In this document: positions 53,941 to 62,679 of the stretch, in pieces
Numbering within the stretch: position 1 is the first letter of the stretch
Layout of the letters: every line of letters starts with the position of its first letter
Assembly (NCBI GenBank): GCA_035532735.1
Contig: DATKQM010000046.1
Span: 61,484 to 125,483 of the forward strand
Direction of reading: 5' to 3'
Source: Chersky-840 sp035532735
GTDB lineage: Bacteria > Actinomycetota > Acidimicrobiia > Acidimicrobiales > UBA8190
DNA length: 64,000 bases
The notes under the pieces: model-generated
The model's input: only the letters and a program-made list of their open reading frames with translations
What the model was told of the DNA's origin: nothing
Database searches by the model: none
Program-made: the position numbers and the translations under genes

Positions 53941-53964
53941 ATCCGAGGCTAGCTACACTGTGGG

Positions 53965-54621
53965 GTGACCGCCAAACCGGCCCACCCCGTTCCGATGAGG
54001 AGTACGTTGCGCGACACCCGAAACCGCCTCGTGCAGGTAAGTGCAGCCCTCCTGCAGCGTCAGGGCCTGACCGGAACCGGGATCAAGCAGATCCTGGCCG
54101 AGGCGGATGCTCCGTACTCGTCGCTGTACCACCACTTCCCCGGGGGCAAGGACGAATTGGCTGCAGCCGCGATCCGGGTCGCGGGCGCTCAGTACCAGGA
54201 GTTGGTCGAAGCAGTCTGGGACGGGGCTCCCGACGTGATCAGCGCCGTGGGGGCCGTGTTCGAAGGGGCCGCACAGACCCTGGAGTTGACGGACTTCGCG
54301 ATCGCCTGTCCCATCGCGACCGTGGCGCTCGAAGTGGCCAGCACCAACGAACAGCTCCGGTTGGCCACCGCCGAAGTGTTCGATGCATGGATCGCGTCGG
54401 GCGCGGTGCGCTTCGAAGCCGAAGGCATCCCGCCCGATGACGCCCACATGCTGGCGGTCACGGTCATCTCACTCCTCGAAGGCGCCTTCATCCTGAGTCA
54501 GGCCTCGAAGAGCGCGGCCGCGGTGCACGCCGCGGGGCTCACGGCGATGGCGGCGGCCCGCGCCGTCCTCGACAGGCCCGTCACGACCCGCCACGCCGGC
54601 GCGGGTGATGCCCATGGTTGA
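53965..54621 (+). CDS. TetR-family repressor
   Basis: A 218-residue regulator. The helix-turn-helix is TRNRLVQVSAALLQRQGLTG with IKQILAEADAPYSSLYHHFP, the pattern of the LmrA/YxaF-type group. The C-terminal ligand domain contains CPIATVALEVAS. GTG 53965 lies 5 nt after TACACT; ATG 53995 is an alternative. It overlaps the FAD oxidoreductase start by 8 nt, so it likely controls that gene and, through the shared operator region, the divergent NTF2-like gene. Confidence 0.88.
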   Translation: MTAKPAHPVPMRSTLRDTRNRLVQVSAALLQRQGLTGTGIKQILAEADAPYSSLYHHFPGGKDELAAAAIRVAGAQYQELVEAVWDGAPDVISAVGAVFEGAAQTLELTDFAIACPIATVALEVASTNEQLRLATAEVFDAWIASGAVRFEAEGIPPDDAHMLAVTVISLLEGAFILSQASKSAAAVHAAGLTAMAAARAVLDRPVTTRHAGAGDAHG

Positions 54622-56308
54622 TCACGACCCCAACCGCATGACGAACGTCGCCCCGATCGTCCAGTCCGGTGACGACGTGGTGGCACCCACGTTGGACTCC
54701 TCGACGCTCGCCGAGTTGGCGGAATTCGGCGAGGAGCAAGCGGTGCGCGCGGGTGAGGTCCTGTACCAAGCCGGTGACCCCTCGTACGACTTCTACGTGG
54801 TCCTCGACGGACGAGCCGCGATCGTCCGCCGTGACACCGACGCCGAGACGGTGATCGCCGTCTATTCTGCCGGACGGTTCTTGGGCGAGTTGAGCCTCTT
54901 GACGGGCCAACGCCCGTATCTGACGGGCCGGGTCACCGAGTCCGGGCGGGTCCTGCGGATTCGCCCCCGCGAATTCCGTCGGCTCATGAGTGCCAAGCCC
55001 GACATCGCCGACTTGATCTTCAAGGCATTCTCCGCTCGTCGGGAGCGCCTCCGCGAAGGTGACGGCGCCCGGGCCATCCGGATCGTGGGCTCGCGCTACT
55101 CCTCCGATGCCATGGCGTTGCGGGCCTTTGCGACGCGGTCCCATCTCCCCCACACCTGGATCGACCTCGAAGAAGCGCCGGACCCCGAGGTTCTCCTGGC
55201 CAGCATGGGACTGCGCCCACCCGACATGCCGACGGTGATCACCCCGACCGCGGTCTTGCGTCGGACTTCCCCGGGGGAATTCGCCGAGCATCTCGGCCTC
55301 ACGTTCCGGCCCGTGCCCGGGACCTTGTTCGACCTCGTGGTGATCGGCACCGGCCCCGCCGGGCTCGCCTCTGCGGTATATGGAGCGTCGGAGGGCCTCA
55401 ACACCGTCACGCTCGACGCCGTCACCATCGGCGGCCAGGCGGGTGCCAGCTCGCGCATCGAGAACTATGTGGGCTTCCCCAACGGCATCTCGGGTGAGGA
55501 CCTGGTGTCCCGTACCGCCATCCAAGCCCAGCGCCTCGGGGCGCGTCTCAACGCCCCCTGCGTCGCCACCGGCCTTCGCCCCGAGCACGGGTTTCACGTC
55601 GTCACGCTCTCCGACGGGAGCGAGATCCCTTGTCGCGCCGTGATCGTGGCCTCGGGCGCGCGTTACCGCCGGTTGGTGGTCGACGATCTCCAGCGCTTCG
55701 AGGGTGCCGGGGTCTACTACGCCGCCACCGACCTCGAAGCAAGGATCTGCGGGGGACACGACGTGGTCGTCGTCGGGGGTGGGAACTCGGCCGGACAAGC
55801 TGCGATCTACATGTCCCAGCAGCGTTGCAAGGTGGTGATCGCCATCCGCCGCGACGATCTGACAGAGACGATGTCGCGCTATCTGATCGAGCGCATCGAC
55901 GCCAACCCGCGCATCAAGGTCCTGGCCAACACCGAGGTCCGGGCGCTGGCCGGCGCTGGACATCTCGAGCAGGTGACGCTCGAGCACACGCCGACCGGTG
56001 CGACCCGGACCGTCACCTGTGGTGGACTCTTCTGTTTCATCGGAGCCGAGCCCGCGACCTCCTGGCTCAAAGACACCGTGGCGCTCGATTCGCACGGCTT
56101 CGTCCTCACCGACCGCGACCTTCTGGACGGCGACCCGGCGTTGGCGCCGTTCCCCGGCCGGGACCCGCTGCCCTTCGAGACCTCGATGATGGGGGTGTTC
56201 GCCGTCGGCGACGTGCGTCACGGATCGCTCAAACGCGTCGCCGCCGCGGTGGGCGAGGGATCGAGCGCGGTGCGCTCGGTCCACGAGCATCTGACCACGA
56301 GCGTCTGA
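54614..56308 (+). CDS. FAD-dependent oxidoreductase with an N-terminal cyclic-nucleotide-binding domain
   Basis: A 564-residue fusion. Residues about 25-145 form a CRP-like nucleotide-binding barrel (DFYVVLDGRAAIVRRDTDAE, GRFLGELSLLTGQRPYLT). Residues about 235-560 are thioredoxin-reductase-like: VVIGTGPAGLASAVYGASEG (FAD), VVVVGGGNSAGQAAIYMSQQ (NADPH) and GVFAVGDVRHGSLKRVA. Where thioredoxin reductase has CATC, this protein reads YAATD, so the redox disulfide is absent and another electron acceptor must exist. ATG 54614 overlaps tetR by 8 nt; GTG 54605 and ATG 54608 are possible. Confidence 0.88.
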   Translation: MVDHDPNRMTNVAPIVQSGDDVVAPTLDSSTLAELAEFGEEQAVRAGEVLYQAGDPSYDFYVVLDGRAAIVRRDTDAETVIAVYSAGRFLGELSLLTGQRPYLTGRVTESGRVLRIRPREFRRLMSAKPDIADLIFKAFSARRERLREGDGARAIRIVGSRYSSDAMALRAFATRSHLPHTWIDLEEAPDPEVLLASMGLRPPDMPTVITPTAVLRRTSPGEFAEHLGLTFRPVPGTLFDLVVIGTGPAGLASAVYGASEGLNTVTLDAVTIGGQAGASSRIENYVGFPNGISGEDLVSRTAIQAQRLGARLNAPCVATGLRPEHGFHVVTLSDGSEIPCRAVIVASGARYRRLVVDDLQRFEGAGVYYAATDLEARICGGHDVVVVGGGNSAGQAAIYMSQQRCKVVIAIRRDDLTETMSRYLIERIDANPRIKVLANTEVRALAGAGHLEQVTLEHTPTGATRTVTCGGLFCFIGAEPATSWLKDTVALDSHGFVLTDRDLLDGDPALAPFPGRDPLPFETSMMGVFAVGDVRHGSLKRVAAAVGEGSSAVRSVHEHLTTSV

Positions 56309-56342
56309 GGCGTTCACCAGGCATTTCGGCGTGGGGCGCGGG

Positions 56343-56348
56343 TACCCT
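56343..56348 (+). promoter_or_regulatory. -10 box, likely leaderless promoter of the PhyH gene
   Basis: TACCCT ends 6 nt before GTG 56355; no ribosome site. Confidence 0.4.
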
Positions 56349-56354
56349 GGCGCC

Positions 56355-57257
56355 GTGGTCAGTGTCCTGAGCGCCGAGCAGCGTCGGTCCTGGAGCGAGG
56401 ACGGGTGGTGCGTCCTCGAGCAGGCCGTAACCGGCGGAGAACTAGCGGCCGCGCAGAACGCCGTCGCCAAACTGTTCCCCCGCGTCGAGGACATGGCCGC
56501 CACGACCAACGGCGACGAGCTGGCGCGTTGGCGGACGTGGGACGCGGCGTGGCCGGAATTCCCGTTCCGGAGCCGATCGCTCAACGGCTTGGTGCTCAGT
56601 GAAACCATGATCGACCTCGCCCAGGACCTGCTCGGCTCCGACGATGTCCGGCTCTATCTGGCCATCGCCACCGCGAAGTACGCAGGCCAACCGTCTGAGT
56701 ACAACCAACTCCTGCACACCGACTTCCCGAACCACACTCTGACGGTGCCGCGGGCCGAGCCGGGCTTTCACCAGATGGAGACGTTCATCTATCTCACCGA
56801 CGTCGGCCCACACAACGGCGCTACCCGGTTCGTATCGCGCACCCGCACACAACAGATACCGGTCGAGGAGCACACGCTGAACTTCCACGACCACGCTGAG
56901 CTCTACGACGAGCTCGGAGACGCCTCCGCGCCCGCCGGGTCGATCGTCGTGTACCGACCCGACGTGTATCACCGGTCGGTGGACTTCACCGATCCCGCCC
57001 AGGCTCGCTTCATGCTCCATGTGTCTTTCAAGCCCGCCGCGATGGAGTGGGGTGGTTACCAGGCCTGGCCCTTCAAGGGATTCTCGATGGAATGGCACAA
57101 CTTCGTCCAGCAAGCCACACCTCGGCAACTGACGACCCTGGGGTTCCCCCCACCGGGCCATGCATTTTGGACGGCCGACACCCTCGACGGCGTGGCCCGC
57201 CGCTATCCCGAGCTCGACCTCACTGCGTGGAAAGCAGCACGCACCGAAGCTGGCTGA
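56355..57257 (+). CDS. Phytanoyl-CoA dioxygenase (PhyH)-family oxygenase
   Basis: A 300-residue Fe(II)/2-oxoglutarate-type oxygenase. The metal ligands fit H-x-D in LLHTDFPNHT and a distal His in YRPDVYHRSVDF. FIYLTDVGPHNGATRFVSRT between them is a typical PhyH block. The C-terminal Trp-rich half (MEWGGYQAWPFKGF) is less usual. GTG 56355, not the upstream start at 56331, agrees with the -10 box. Substrate unknown; 46 nt downstream of the FAD oxidoreductase, which might supply electrons, though these oxygenases do not need a reductase. Confidence 0.87.
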   Translation: MVSVLSAEQRRSWSEDGWCVLEQAVTGGELAAAQNAVAKLFPRVEDMAATTNGDELARWRTWDAAWPEFPFRSRSLNGLVLSETMIDLAQDLLGSDDVRLYLAIATAKYAGQPSEYNQLLHTDFPNHTLTVPRAEPGFHQMETFIYLTDVGPHNGATRFVSRTRTQQIPVEEHTLNFHDHAELYDELGDASAPAGSIVVYRPDVYHRSVDFTDPAQARFMLHVSFKPAAMEWGGYQAWPFKGFSMEWHNFVQQATPRQLTTLGFPPPGHAFWTADTLDGVARRYPELDLTAWKAARTEAG

Positions 57258-57345
57258 CCCGACTCCACCCCGGTCCTCCACGCACGATTCGCCTATTCTT
57301 CGTCGGAACTTCTCACCAGGGGCGACACGATTGGGGGAGCGAGCG

Positions 57346-58230
57346 ATGCTGCGAAGGCGAATGGCGGTGCTCATCGGGTGCACCATCGGGGTGGCTGGGC
57401 TCGGGTTGGGAACGGTCATCGCCACGTCACATGCGTCGGCCGCGGTCGGCCCCACCGCGATCCCACTCGGGGACGGCCACGTGACCACGACCCCCAAAAA
57501 GGGGTACGTCGACTCGTGTGGCACCACCTTCGCCCCCTCTCCTCCCGGAGCCACACCTCCGTGGATCAACACCAAGACCCACACCTGGAATTCGGAGACC
57601 AAGGTCTCGGTGCAGGGATCGGTCAGCTGGCCCGACGCCTCGTTCTCTGTCGTCCTCAGCGGATCGACCCGGGTGGTGACGACGAACGACCTTCCCGTCA
57701 ACCACACAACCGGGGTCTTCCCCATTGCGAGCACCGACCCGGCACACGCCTATGACGGGAACCCCAACCACATCGCAGCCGATGTGATGACGTGGTCGCT
57801 GCCCGCGAATCCGGTGGCGGCCCGGCACCAGTCGTGCACGAGCCCGGGGCCGATCGGCATCCTGACCGACGGCGTGGTTCTGTACAACGCCCTGGACGCC
57901 AACGGCCGGGACGCGCCCGCTCACGAGGTCCTCGACCGTTGTGGTGGCCACCCCGACCAGGTGTCGCGCTATCACCATCATTATGTCCCGCCCTGCATGC
58001 TGGACGCGGCGACCGGCCGGTCCACCCTCGTGGGGTACGCCATCGACGGATACGGCATCTACGTCGAGCGCAACGCCCACGGCGCGCTCTTGACCAATGC
58101 CAACCTCGATCGCTGTCACGGGAAGACGAGCAAGGTGATGTGGAACGGCAAGGAGACTCGGATCTACCACTACGACGCGACGATCGAATACCCCTACACC
58201 GTCGGCTGCTATCACGGGACGCCCATCTAG
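57346..58230 (+). CDS. Secreted YHYH-domain protein
   Basis: A 294-residue protein with an N-terminal export signal (VLIGCTIGVAGLGLGTVIA, then ASA). The mature part contains GYAIDGYGIYVE and the closing IYHYDATIEYPYTVGCYHGT, the signature of the YHYH family. Its function is not established. Several Cys and many His suggest metal binding or disulfides. ATG 57346 has GGGGGAG 6 nt upstream. Isolated gene; convergent with the small gene at 58253. Confidence 0.85.
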   Translation: MLRRRMAVLIGCTIGVAGLGLGTVIATSHASAAVGPTAIPLGDGHVTTTPKKGYVDSCGTTFAPSPPGATPPWINTKTHTWNSETKVSVQGSVSWPDASFSVVLSGSTRVVTTNDLPVNHTTGVFPIASTDPAHAYDGNPNHIAADVMTWSLPANPVAARHQSCTSPGPIGILTDGVVLYNALDANGRDAPAHEVLDRCGGHPDQVSRYHHHYVPPCMLDAATGRSTLVGYAIDGYGIYVERNAHGALLTNANLDRCHGKTSKVMWNGKETRIYHYDATIEYPYTVGCYHGTPI

Positions 58231-58252
58231 ACCCGAAGACTGCTGAAGGCGT

Positions 58253-58456
58253 TCACATCGGTCGCGAGCTATCTCCAGAGCCGGCGTCAACCGATTCGAG
58301 GGCGGTCAAAGTGCCCTGCAGACGACGAACGACCACGGCGTCTTGGGGTGCAGAGTCCATCAATTCCCCGGACTCGATGGCCTCGATGAAGCGTCTGAGG
58401 GCGTCGGCCTCCTCGAGGACGGTCGTGTCGGCCGGAGTTCTGTCGGTGGACGCCAT
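58253..58456 (-). CDS. Small unknown protein (67 residues)
   Basis: No family recognised. The sequence is acidic and helical (VLEEADALRRFIEAIESGEL), typical of small cytoplasmic actinobacterial proteins. ATG 58456 has AAGGA 8 nt upstream. It follows the esterase by 40 nt on the same strand. Confidence 0.5.
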   Translation of the reverse strand: MASTDRTPADTTVLEEADALRRFIEAIESGELMDSAPQDAVVVRRLQGTLTALESVDAGSGDSSRPM

Positions 58457-58496
58457 GGGTCCATCCTTGACCGCGACGGCGCCGAGGGGGTGGATT

Positions 58497-59486
58497 TCAG
58501 CGATACCGGCCGAAGAACGACAGCATTTCCGCGGTGGCGTTGACCTGCTGGGTCGTGAGACCGAGGGCGTCTTTCGAATCGGCACCGGGCCACGAGTGTC
58601 CGCCTCCGACGACGGTGTACAGCGCCACCGCGGTCGCTCTTCGACATCGGTCCCACTGCTGGAGGATCACCTGCGACCCGATGCGCCGCCGGCGTGCCGC
58701 GACCCGACACCGGTCGAGGCGGGCCCAGTCCCCCATGTTGAGCTGGGTGCCTCGGACCTTGATGCCAGGAAGCGAAAGCCCGATGGCCCCATTTCGGAAC
58801 GGGACCAGGGGGTCCGCAGTGCCATGGAACGCCAGTATGGGCATTGGTCGGGTGCAACCGAGCTGGAACTCGACCGCCACGGTGGCGATGGCGGTAACCC
58901 GGGACTGGCGCGCACAAGAATAGATGATGGTGAAGGCGGCTCCCGCCGAGAACCCGGCCGCAAAGACCGAGCCGCGGTCGATGCAATAGGTCGTCTCGAC
59001 GAAATTGACCACACCGTCCACGAATGCGGCATCGGTGCCGCGGGCGTTGAGCTGCCACTCCGACTCCGAACCTTGGGTGTGGGGGACAACGACCAGGTAC
59101 CCGTCGGTCGAGCCCCGTTCGGGCAACTTCGTCAATGCCGCGAATTGGGCCGGGTCAGAACCGAACCCGTAGAAGGCGAGGATGAGAGCACTGGGATGAC
59201 GCGGCCGGTACGTTCGGGGGACCGAGAGCTCAAAGGTCCCGGTCACCGTGCCGCTTTGCAACGACCGCGTCTGCTCACCTCCGGCGGCAACGACGTCCTT
59301 CGGTGCTCGATGCGCGCACCCCGCTGAGGGCTCGGCCTCGTGTCTCGTCGAAGCCCCCGACGTGACCAGATGCCCGTCGGAACACGACGCCATGGTCGCT
59401 GCGATGGCGAGGACGATCAACGGACCCGCCATGATCTTCCGCACCCGACGCCACGACCTCGCTGGTCCGAGCCGCCGCCGCGTCAC
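58497..59486 (-). CDS. Lipoprotein esterase, LpqC / PHB-depolymerase-like
   Basis: A 329-residue exported alpha/beta hydrolase. The signal region ends MASC (lipobox). Catalytic elements are GFSAGAAF with the nucleophile Ser, HGTADPLVPF with the Asp and GGGHSWPG with the His. It matches the LpqC/poly(3-hydroxybutyrate) depolymerase-feruloyl esterase group; the ester hydrolysed is unknown. GTG 59486 lies 6 nt after TAGGAT. Confidence 0.87.
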   Translation of the reverse strand: MTRRRLGPARSWRRVRKIMAGPLIVLAIAATMASCSDGHLVTSGASTRHEAEPSAGCAHRAPKDVVAAGGEQTRSLQSGTVTGTFELSVPRTYRPRHPSALILAFYGFGSDPAQFAALTKLPERGSTDGYLVVVPHTQGSESEWQLNARGTDAAFVDGVVNFVETTYCIDRGSVFAAGFSAGAAFTIIYSCARQSRVTAIATVAVEFQLGCTRPMPILAFHGTADPLVPFRNGAIGLSLPGIKVRGTQLNMGDWARLDRCRVAARRRRIGSQVILQQWDRCRRATAVALYTVVGGGHSWPGADSKDALGLTTQQVNATAEMLSFFGRYR

Positions 59487-59492
59487 GCGCCG

Positions 59493-59498
59493 ATCCTA
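59493..59498 (-). promoter_or_regulatory. -10 box, likely leaderless promoter of the esterase
   Basis: TAGGAT on the minus strand, 6 nt before GTG 59486. Confidence 0.4.
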
Positions 59499-59601
59499 AA
59501 CCCCGAAGAGAAGCGCCACGTCGACTCCTGACATCATCTCGGCGGTCTCGACGTCGGGCGTTACCACCTCGCGTCGACATGAACACCGCGACAGCGCGTC
59601 G

Positions 59602-59760
59602 TCAACTCAGGAATGAATCGAAGGCCGCCGCGTCGTCGACGTGGAGCCAAGCCTCAGTCACCTTGCCCTCTCTCATGGAGAAGATGACGGTCGAGCGCAC
59701 GTCCAGAGTCTTACCCCCGGCCTTGGTCGTGTCGTTGGTGTCGCCGGCCACGTGCGAGTC
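59602..59760 (-). pseudogene. 3' remnant of a SnoaL-like gene
   Basis: The minus strand encodes the end of an NTF2/SnoaL fold without its beginning: VGDSHVAGDTNDTTKAGGKT, then LDVRSTVIFSMREGKVTEAW, and a last part HVDDAAAFDSFLS before TGA. An in-frame stop cuts it off upstream, and no start codon with a ribosome site exists. The neighbouring frame upstream (ELSAWDWAEIVDPQLVENAA) also ends at a stop and may be unrelated. Confidence 0.65.
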
Positions 59761-60067
59761 GCCGACTTCTACGTGGCGGCATTCTCGACGAGTTGGGGGT
59801 CAACGATCTCGGCCCAGTCCCACGCGCTGAGCTCGAGCCAGGTTGCTCTGGCATCGACCTTCGCCCATGCCAACAGGATTCCGCTCCGACCCATCCCGTG
59901 GCTCTTCATCGGGTCCGGCATCGCCCTCGCCGCGGCGCGGCGCGCCGCGGCGCGGCGAGCTTGATTCCCGTGAGATGCCGGGCGAGCGCCCCAGTCCCGG
60001 TCCTCTCCGTCAAGGCGTGACGCCCAACTAAGCGATACAGGGGCGCGATCGAGTCGGGGCCCCGGCC
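59761..60067. other. Non-coding or decayed stretch with GC repeats
   Basis: No supported gene. It holds a 48-codon minus-strand frame ending VENAAT, of unknown nature, and the tandem repeat described separately. Confidence 0.5.
59928..59957. repeat. 15-bp GC tandem duplication
   Basis: CGCCGCGGCGCGGCG occurs twice in direct succession (59928-59942 and 59943-59957). It is internally near-palindromic and can form hairpins. Confidence 0.8.
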
Positions 60068-60799
60068 CTACGGGAACGCGACGTTGCAGGCAGCGGGGTG
60101 CAGCGCGAAGTCCTGCAACGGGTTGTAGACCGGGTCATAGGTCCCGATGCTCTCCACCCACACATGTCCGCTCGAGTCGTACTCGATCACGTAGTTCGAT
60201 GTGGAAGGTGCTGATCTGAGCCAGGGCCCGCCGTGAGAGGCCGCTGTGGTGAGGACCAGGTAATTGGTCGTGTAGTTCGCCGCGCTCCATGGGGCGAGGA
60301 GGGGCGGATACGAGAGGTTCTGCGCGCTATACGCCTGGAGGGCGGTCTCGACAGATTTAGCGTCTGCCTGACACGAGGCCACCTGTGTATGCACTGCGTT
60401 CTCGACGGTGGACTTGAGGGCGAAGACCAAGGTGACGAAGAACACGACTCCGAGGAGGCCCAGAATGCCGATCAAGAGTCCGGCCAGGGCCAGGCCCTCG
60501 CCTCCCTGTCTGCCTCCCGAAGTACGGATCTGTCGGCGCGCCACGATGCCGAAGGTGACGGCCAAGAGAGAACCCACACCGGCCACCCAGAGGACCGACA
60601 GGACGAGCGACGCGATGGCAAGACCGTTCGTCGATTGGACTCCTCCCGGCACGTACGGGACCGACCCCGGGTAGGGCGCGACCGGCATCCCGCTCATCGG
60701 GGGCGGAGGAGGGGCCCAGTAACCCGGTTGTTGCTGAGGGGGATACCACCGGCCGTCTGACGCCTGCCACCAACCCGGGCCCTGCGAAGTGTCGCTCAT
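60068..60799 (-). CDS. Pro-rich membrane protein with DUF4190-like helices
   Basis: A 243-residue protein. The start GWWQASDGRWYPPQQQPG is the Trp-rich short module common in actinobacterial membrane proteins, then a Pro-rich stretch and two helices (LAIASLVLSVLWVAGVGSLL; LALAGLLIGILGLLGVVFFV) as in DUF4190. The exported tail (SVETALQAYSAQNLSYPPLL) resembles type-IV-pilin-like C-terminal segments. ATG 60799 has GGGAGG 5 nt upstream. Role unknown. About 290 bp without a gene separates it from the divergent methyltransferase. Confidence 0.8.
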   Translation of the reverse strand: MSDTSQGPGWWQASDGRWYPPQQQPGYWAPPPPPMSGMPVAPYPGSVPYVPGGVQSTNGLAIASLVLSVLWVAGVGSLLAVTFGIVARRQIRTSGGRQGGEGLALAGLLIGILGLLGVVFFVTLVFALKSTVENAVHTQVASCQADAKSVETALQAYSAQNLSYPPLLAPWSAANYTTNYLVLTTAASHGGPWLRSAPSTSNYVIEYDSSGHVWVESIGTYDPVYNPLQDFALHPAACNVAFP

Positions 60800-61086
60800 T
60801 TGCGCCTCCCTCTCGGTGGTTCGTCGGCGTTGGAACTGTCCGGCCCGGGAGCTGTCACGGAGCGTAACGGTTGCCACTCGGGTCGATCATGACGCAGGCC
60901 TGCCCACTCGAGAGGCGATCGAATGGCGAGGCTCTTCGAACCCCTTTACGCCCGTGGCGCGCCTCGTGGCGTTGTCCTTCGGCGCAGCGTTGCCGGGCGG
61001 TCGCCCGTCGGAGAGGGCACCCTGTAGCCGGCCCTTGCGTGCACCCGACCCTCCACCCTTTAGTGGTTCCGCGTCATGATCGTGAG

Positions 61087-61893
61087 ATGAACGAGGACCC
61101 CTTCTTTCGAACGGACCTGTACCGAGGGACGGCTCGCGACTACGACAGCTTTCGGCTGCCGTATCCGCCGTCGCTGGTCGATGACCTGCGGTCCCGGGCT
61201 GGTTTGAGAGGCACCGGTCGGCTTCTCGACTTGGCCTGCGGCACGGGGCAGATCGCCTTCGCCCTGAGCACCGCCTTCGACCAAATCGTGGCGCTCGACC
61301 AGGAGCCAGGAACCGTCGCCTTCGGCCAAGCGAAGAGCGAAGCCTTGGGGTTCACGAACATTGGATGGCAAGTAGGCACTGCAGAGGAGGCGGATGTCTC
61401 TGGTCCGTTCGACATGGTCGCGATAGGCAACGCTTTCCACCGACTCCGACGCCAGCGTGTAGCAGAGCGTGCGCTTTCCTGGCTCCGACCTGGCGGGTAC
61501 GCGGCTCTGCTGTGGGGCGGAAATCCATGCGAAGGGACCCGCGACTGGCAAGAGGTCCTGCGCGCCGTCATGGTTGACTGGCTCGGCCCCACAGGCGACC
61601 GGCTGCCAGCAGATTGGGAGGAGGCGATGGCACGCGACCCCCACGAACAGGTTCTACACCGCGTGGGTTTCAGCTACGAGGGGAGCCATGACTTTTCAAT
61701 GAGACACGTCTGGACGATCGAGACTCTGACGGGATACCTCTACTCAACCTCCGTGCTCAGTCGCCAGGCGTTGGGTGACCGCGTCTCTTTGTTCGAGGAG
61801 GATCTCTCGGTGCGGATGCTTCGCTGTCGCCCCAATGGCAAGTTTGAACAGGCTGTGCGATTCTCCTACCAACTGGCTCAGAGACCGGACTGA
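61087..61893 (+). CDS. Class I SAM-dependent methyltransferase
   Basis: A 268-residue methyltransferase. SAM motif I is LLDLACGTGQIAFAL, motif II has the acidic VALDQEPG, and a later strand is DMVAIGNAFH. The N-terminus YDSFRLPYPPSLVDDLRSRA suits the methyltransferase-11 group. ATG 61087 stands 6 nt after CATGAT with no ribosome site. Target molecule unknown. It converges with the next methyltransferase. Confidence 0.88.
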   Translation: MNEDPFFRTDLYRGTARDYDSFRLPYPPSLVDDLRSRAGLRGTGRLLDLACGTGQIAFALSTAFDQIVALDQEPGTVAFGQAKSEALGFTNIGWQVGTAEEADVSGPFDMVAIGNAFHRLRRQRVAERALSWLRPGGYAALLWGGNPCEGTRDWQEVLRAVMVDWLGPTGDRLPADWEEAMARDPHEQVLHRVGFSYEGSHDFSMRHVWTIETLTGYLYSTSVLSRQALGDRVSLFEEDLSVRMLRCRPNGKFEQAVRFSYQLAQRPD

Positions 61894-61985
61894 CCAACCA
61901 CCCCGATAGGTGCCGTGTGCGAGCGTCCAGGTCCGAGAGCGACCCGATCGGAAATACGGACCGACCGGGGCCCGGGCCTGTGTCC

Positions 61986-62651
61986 TTAGGGTCGCTTTGC
62001 CCAAACGAGGCACCCCCGTTTGGTAAGCGTTACAGGAGGAGTAACCGCGTCTACGACGGTGGATGGAAGTAGATGGCTGCGGGCGTAGGAGGCTATCTCC
62101 TCCCTGTCGGCGAGCTGGACCAGTGGTGCGTCCCAAAGCTCGACTTCGACGTTCGATGCGCCAAACACGTCGGAAACGATTTCAGCGGCCTCTTCGGCAT
62201 CGAACGTCGTTCTCGGGTACCCATACGGCACGAGCTCTGGATCATTCGTCCGGCTACTTGCGCACGCAGCAAGGAGCCCGCCGCGCCGAAGGACACGCTT
62301 CGCTTCGGCAAGTGCATCCCGAGGTTCATCGAGGTGGTACAGCATCCACAGCATCGCGACCGCGTCGACGCTGCGGTTGCTGATCGGTAGCCTCGCTGCA
62401 TCCGCCCGGATGACCGGCCCGTGAGGACAGTCGGCGAGCTGTCGAGGCGACTCGTCGAGGCCCAACCAGACAAGACGCCCCTGAGCCGCTGTCCCGAACC
62501 GGCCAATGCCGCAACCGATATCGAGTACGGACCCAACACCATCTGAGACAAGCCGCTCGGCCACTGGCCCATGTACGTCTTCCTGCCACCCCGCTCGAAA
62601 GGACCGGGACCGTTCAGGTTCAGAGTCGTAATCAGGGCTGAGCGCAGCCAT
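61986..62651 (-). CDS. Class I SAM-dependent methyltransferase
   Basis: A 221-residue methyltransferase: SVLDIGCGIGRFGTA (motif I), WLGLDESPRQLADCP, ADAARLPISNRSVDAVAMLW and YHLDEPRDALAEAKRVLRRG with GGLLAACASS. No close relation to its convergent neighbour beyond the shared fold. ATG 62651 stands 8 nt after TACCGT. Base composition in this part is less GC-rich than in the housekeeping block, consistent with an accessory region. Confidence 0.88.
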   Translation of the reverse strand: MAALSPDYDSEPERSRSFRAGWQEDVHGPVAERLVSDGVGSVLDIGCGIGRFGTAAQGRLVWLGLDESPRQLADCPHGPVIRADAARLPISNRSVDAVAMLWMLYHLDEPRDALAEAKRVLRRGGLLAACASSRTNDPELVPYGYPRTTFDAEEAAEIVSDVFGASNVEVELWDAPLVQLADREEIASYARSHLLPSTVVDAVTPPVTLTKRGCLVWAKRP

Positions 62652-62659
62652 GCCGAGCT

Positions 62660-62665
62660 ACGGTA
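62660..62665 (-). promoter_or_regulatory. -10 box, likely leaderless promoter of the second methyltransferase
   Basis: TACCGT on the minus strand, 8 nt before ATG 62651. Confidence 0.4.
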
Positions 62666-62679
62666 GTTCGGGCCGTCAA

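Noticed and set aside
54581..56608. 675-residue minus-strand open frame opposite the FAD oxidoreductase
   Set aside because: Shadow frame with amino-acid composition of reversed codons; overlaps four supported features.
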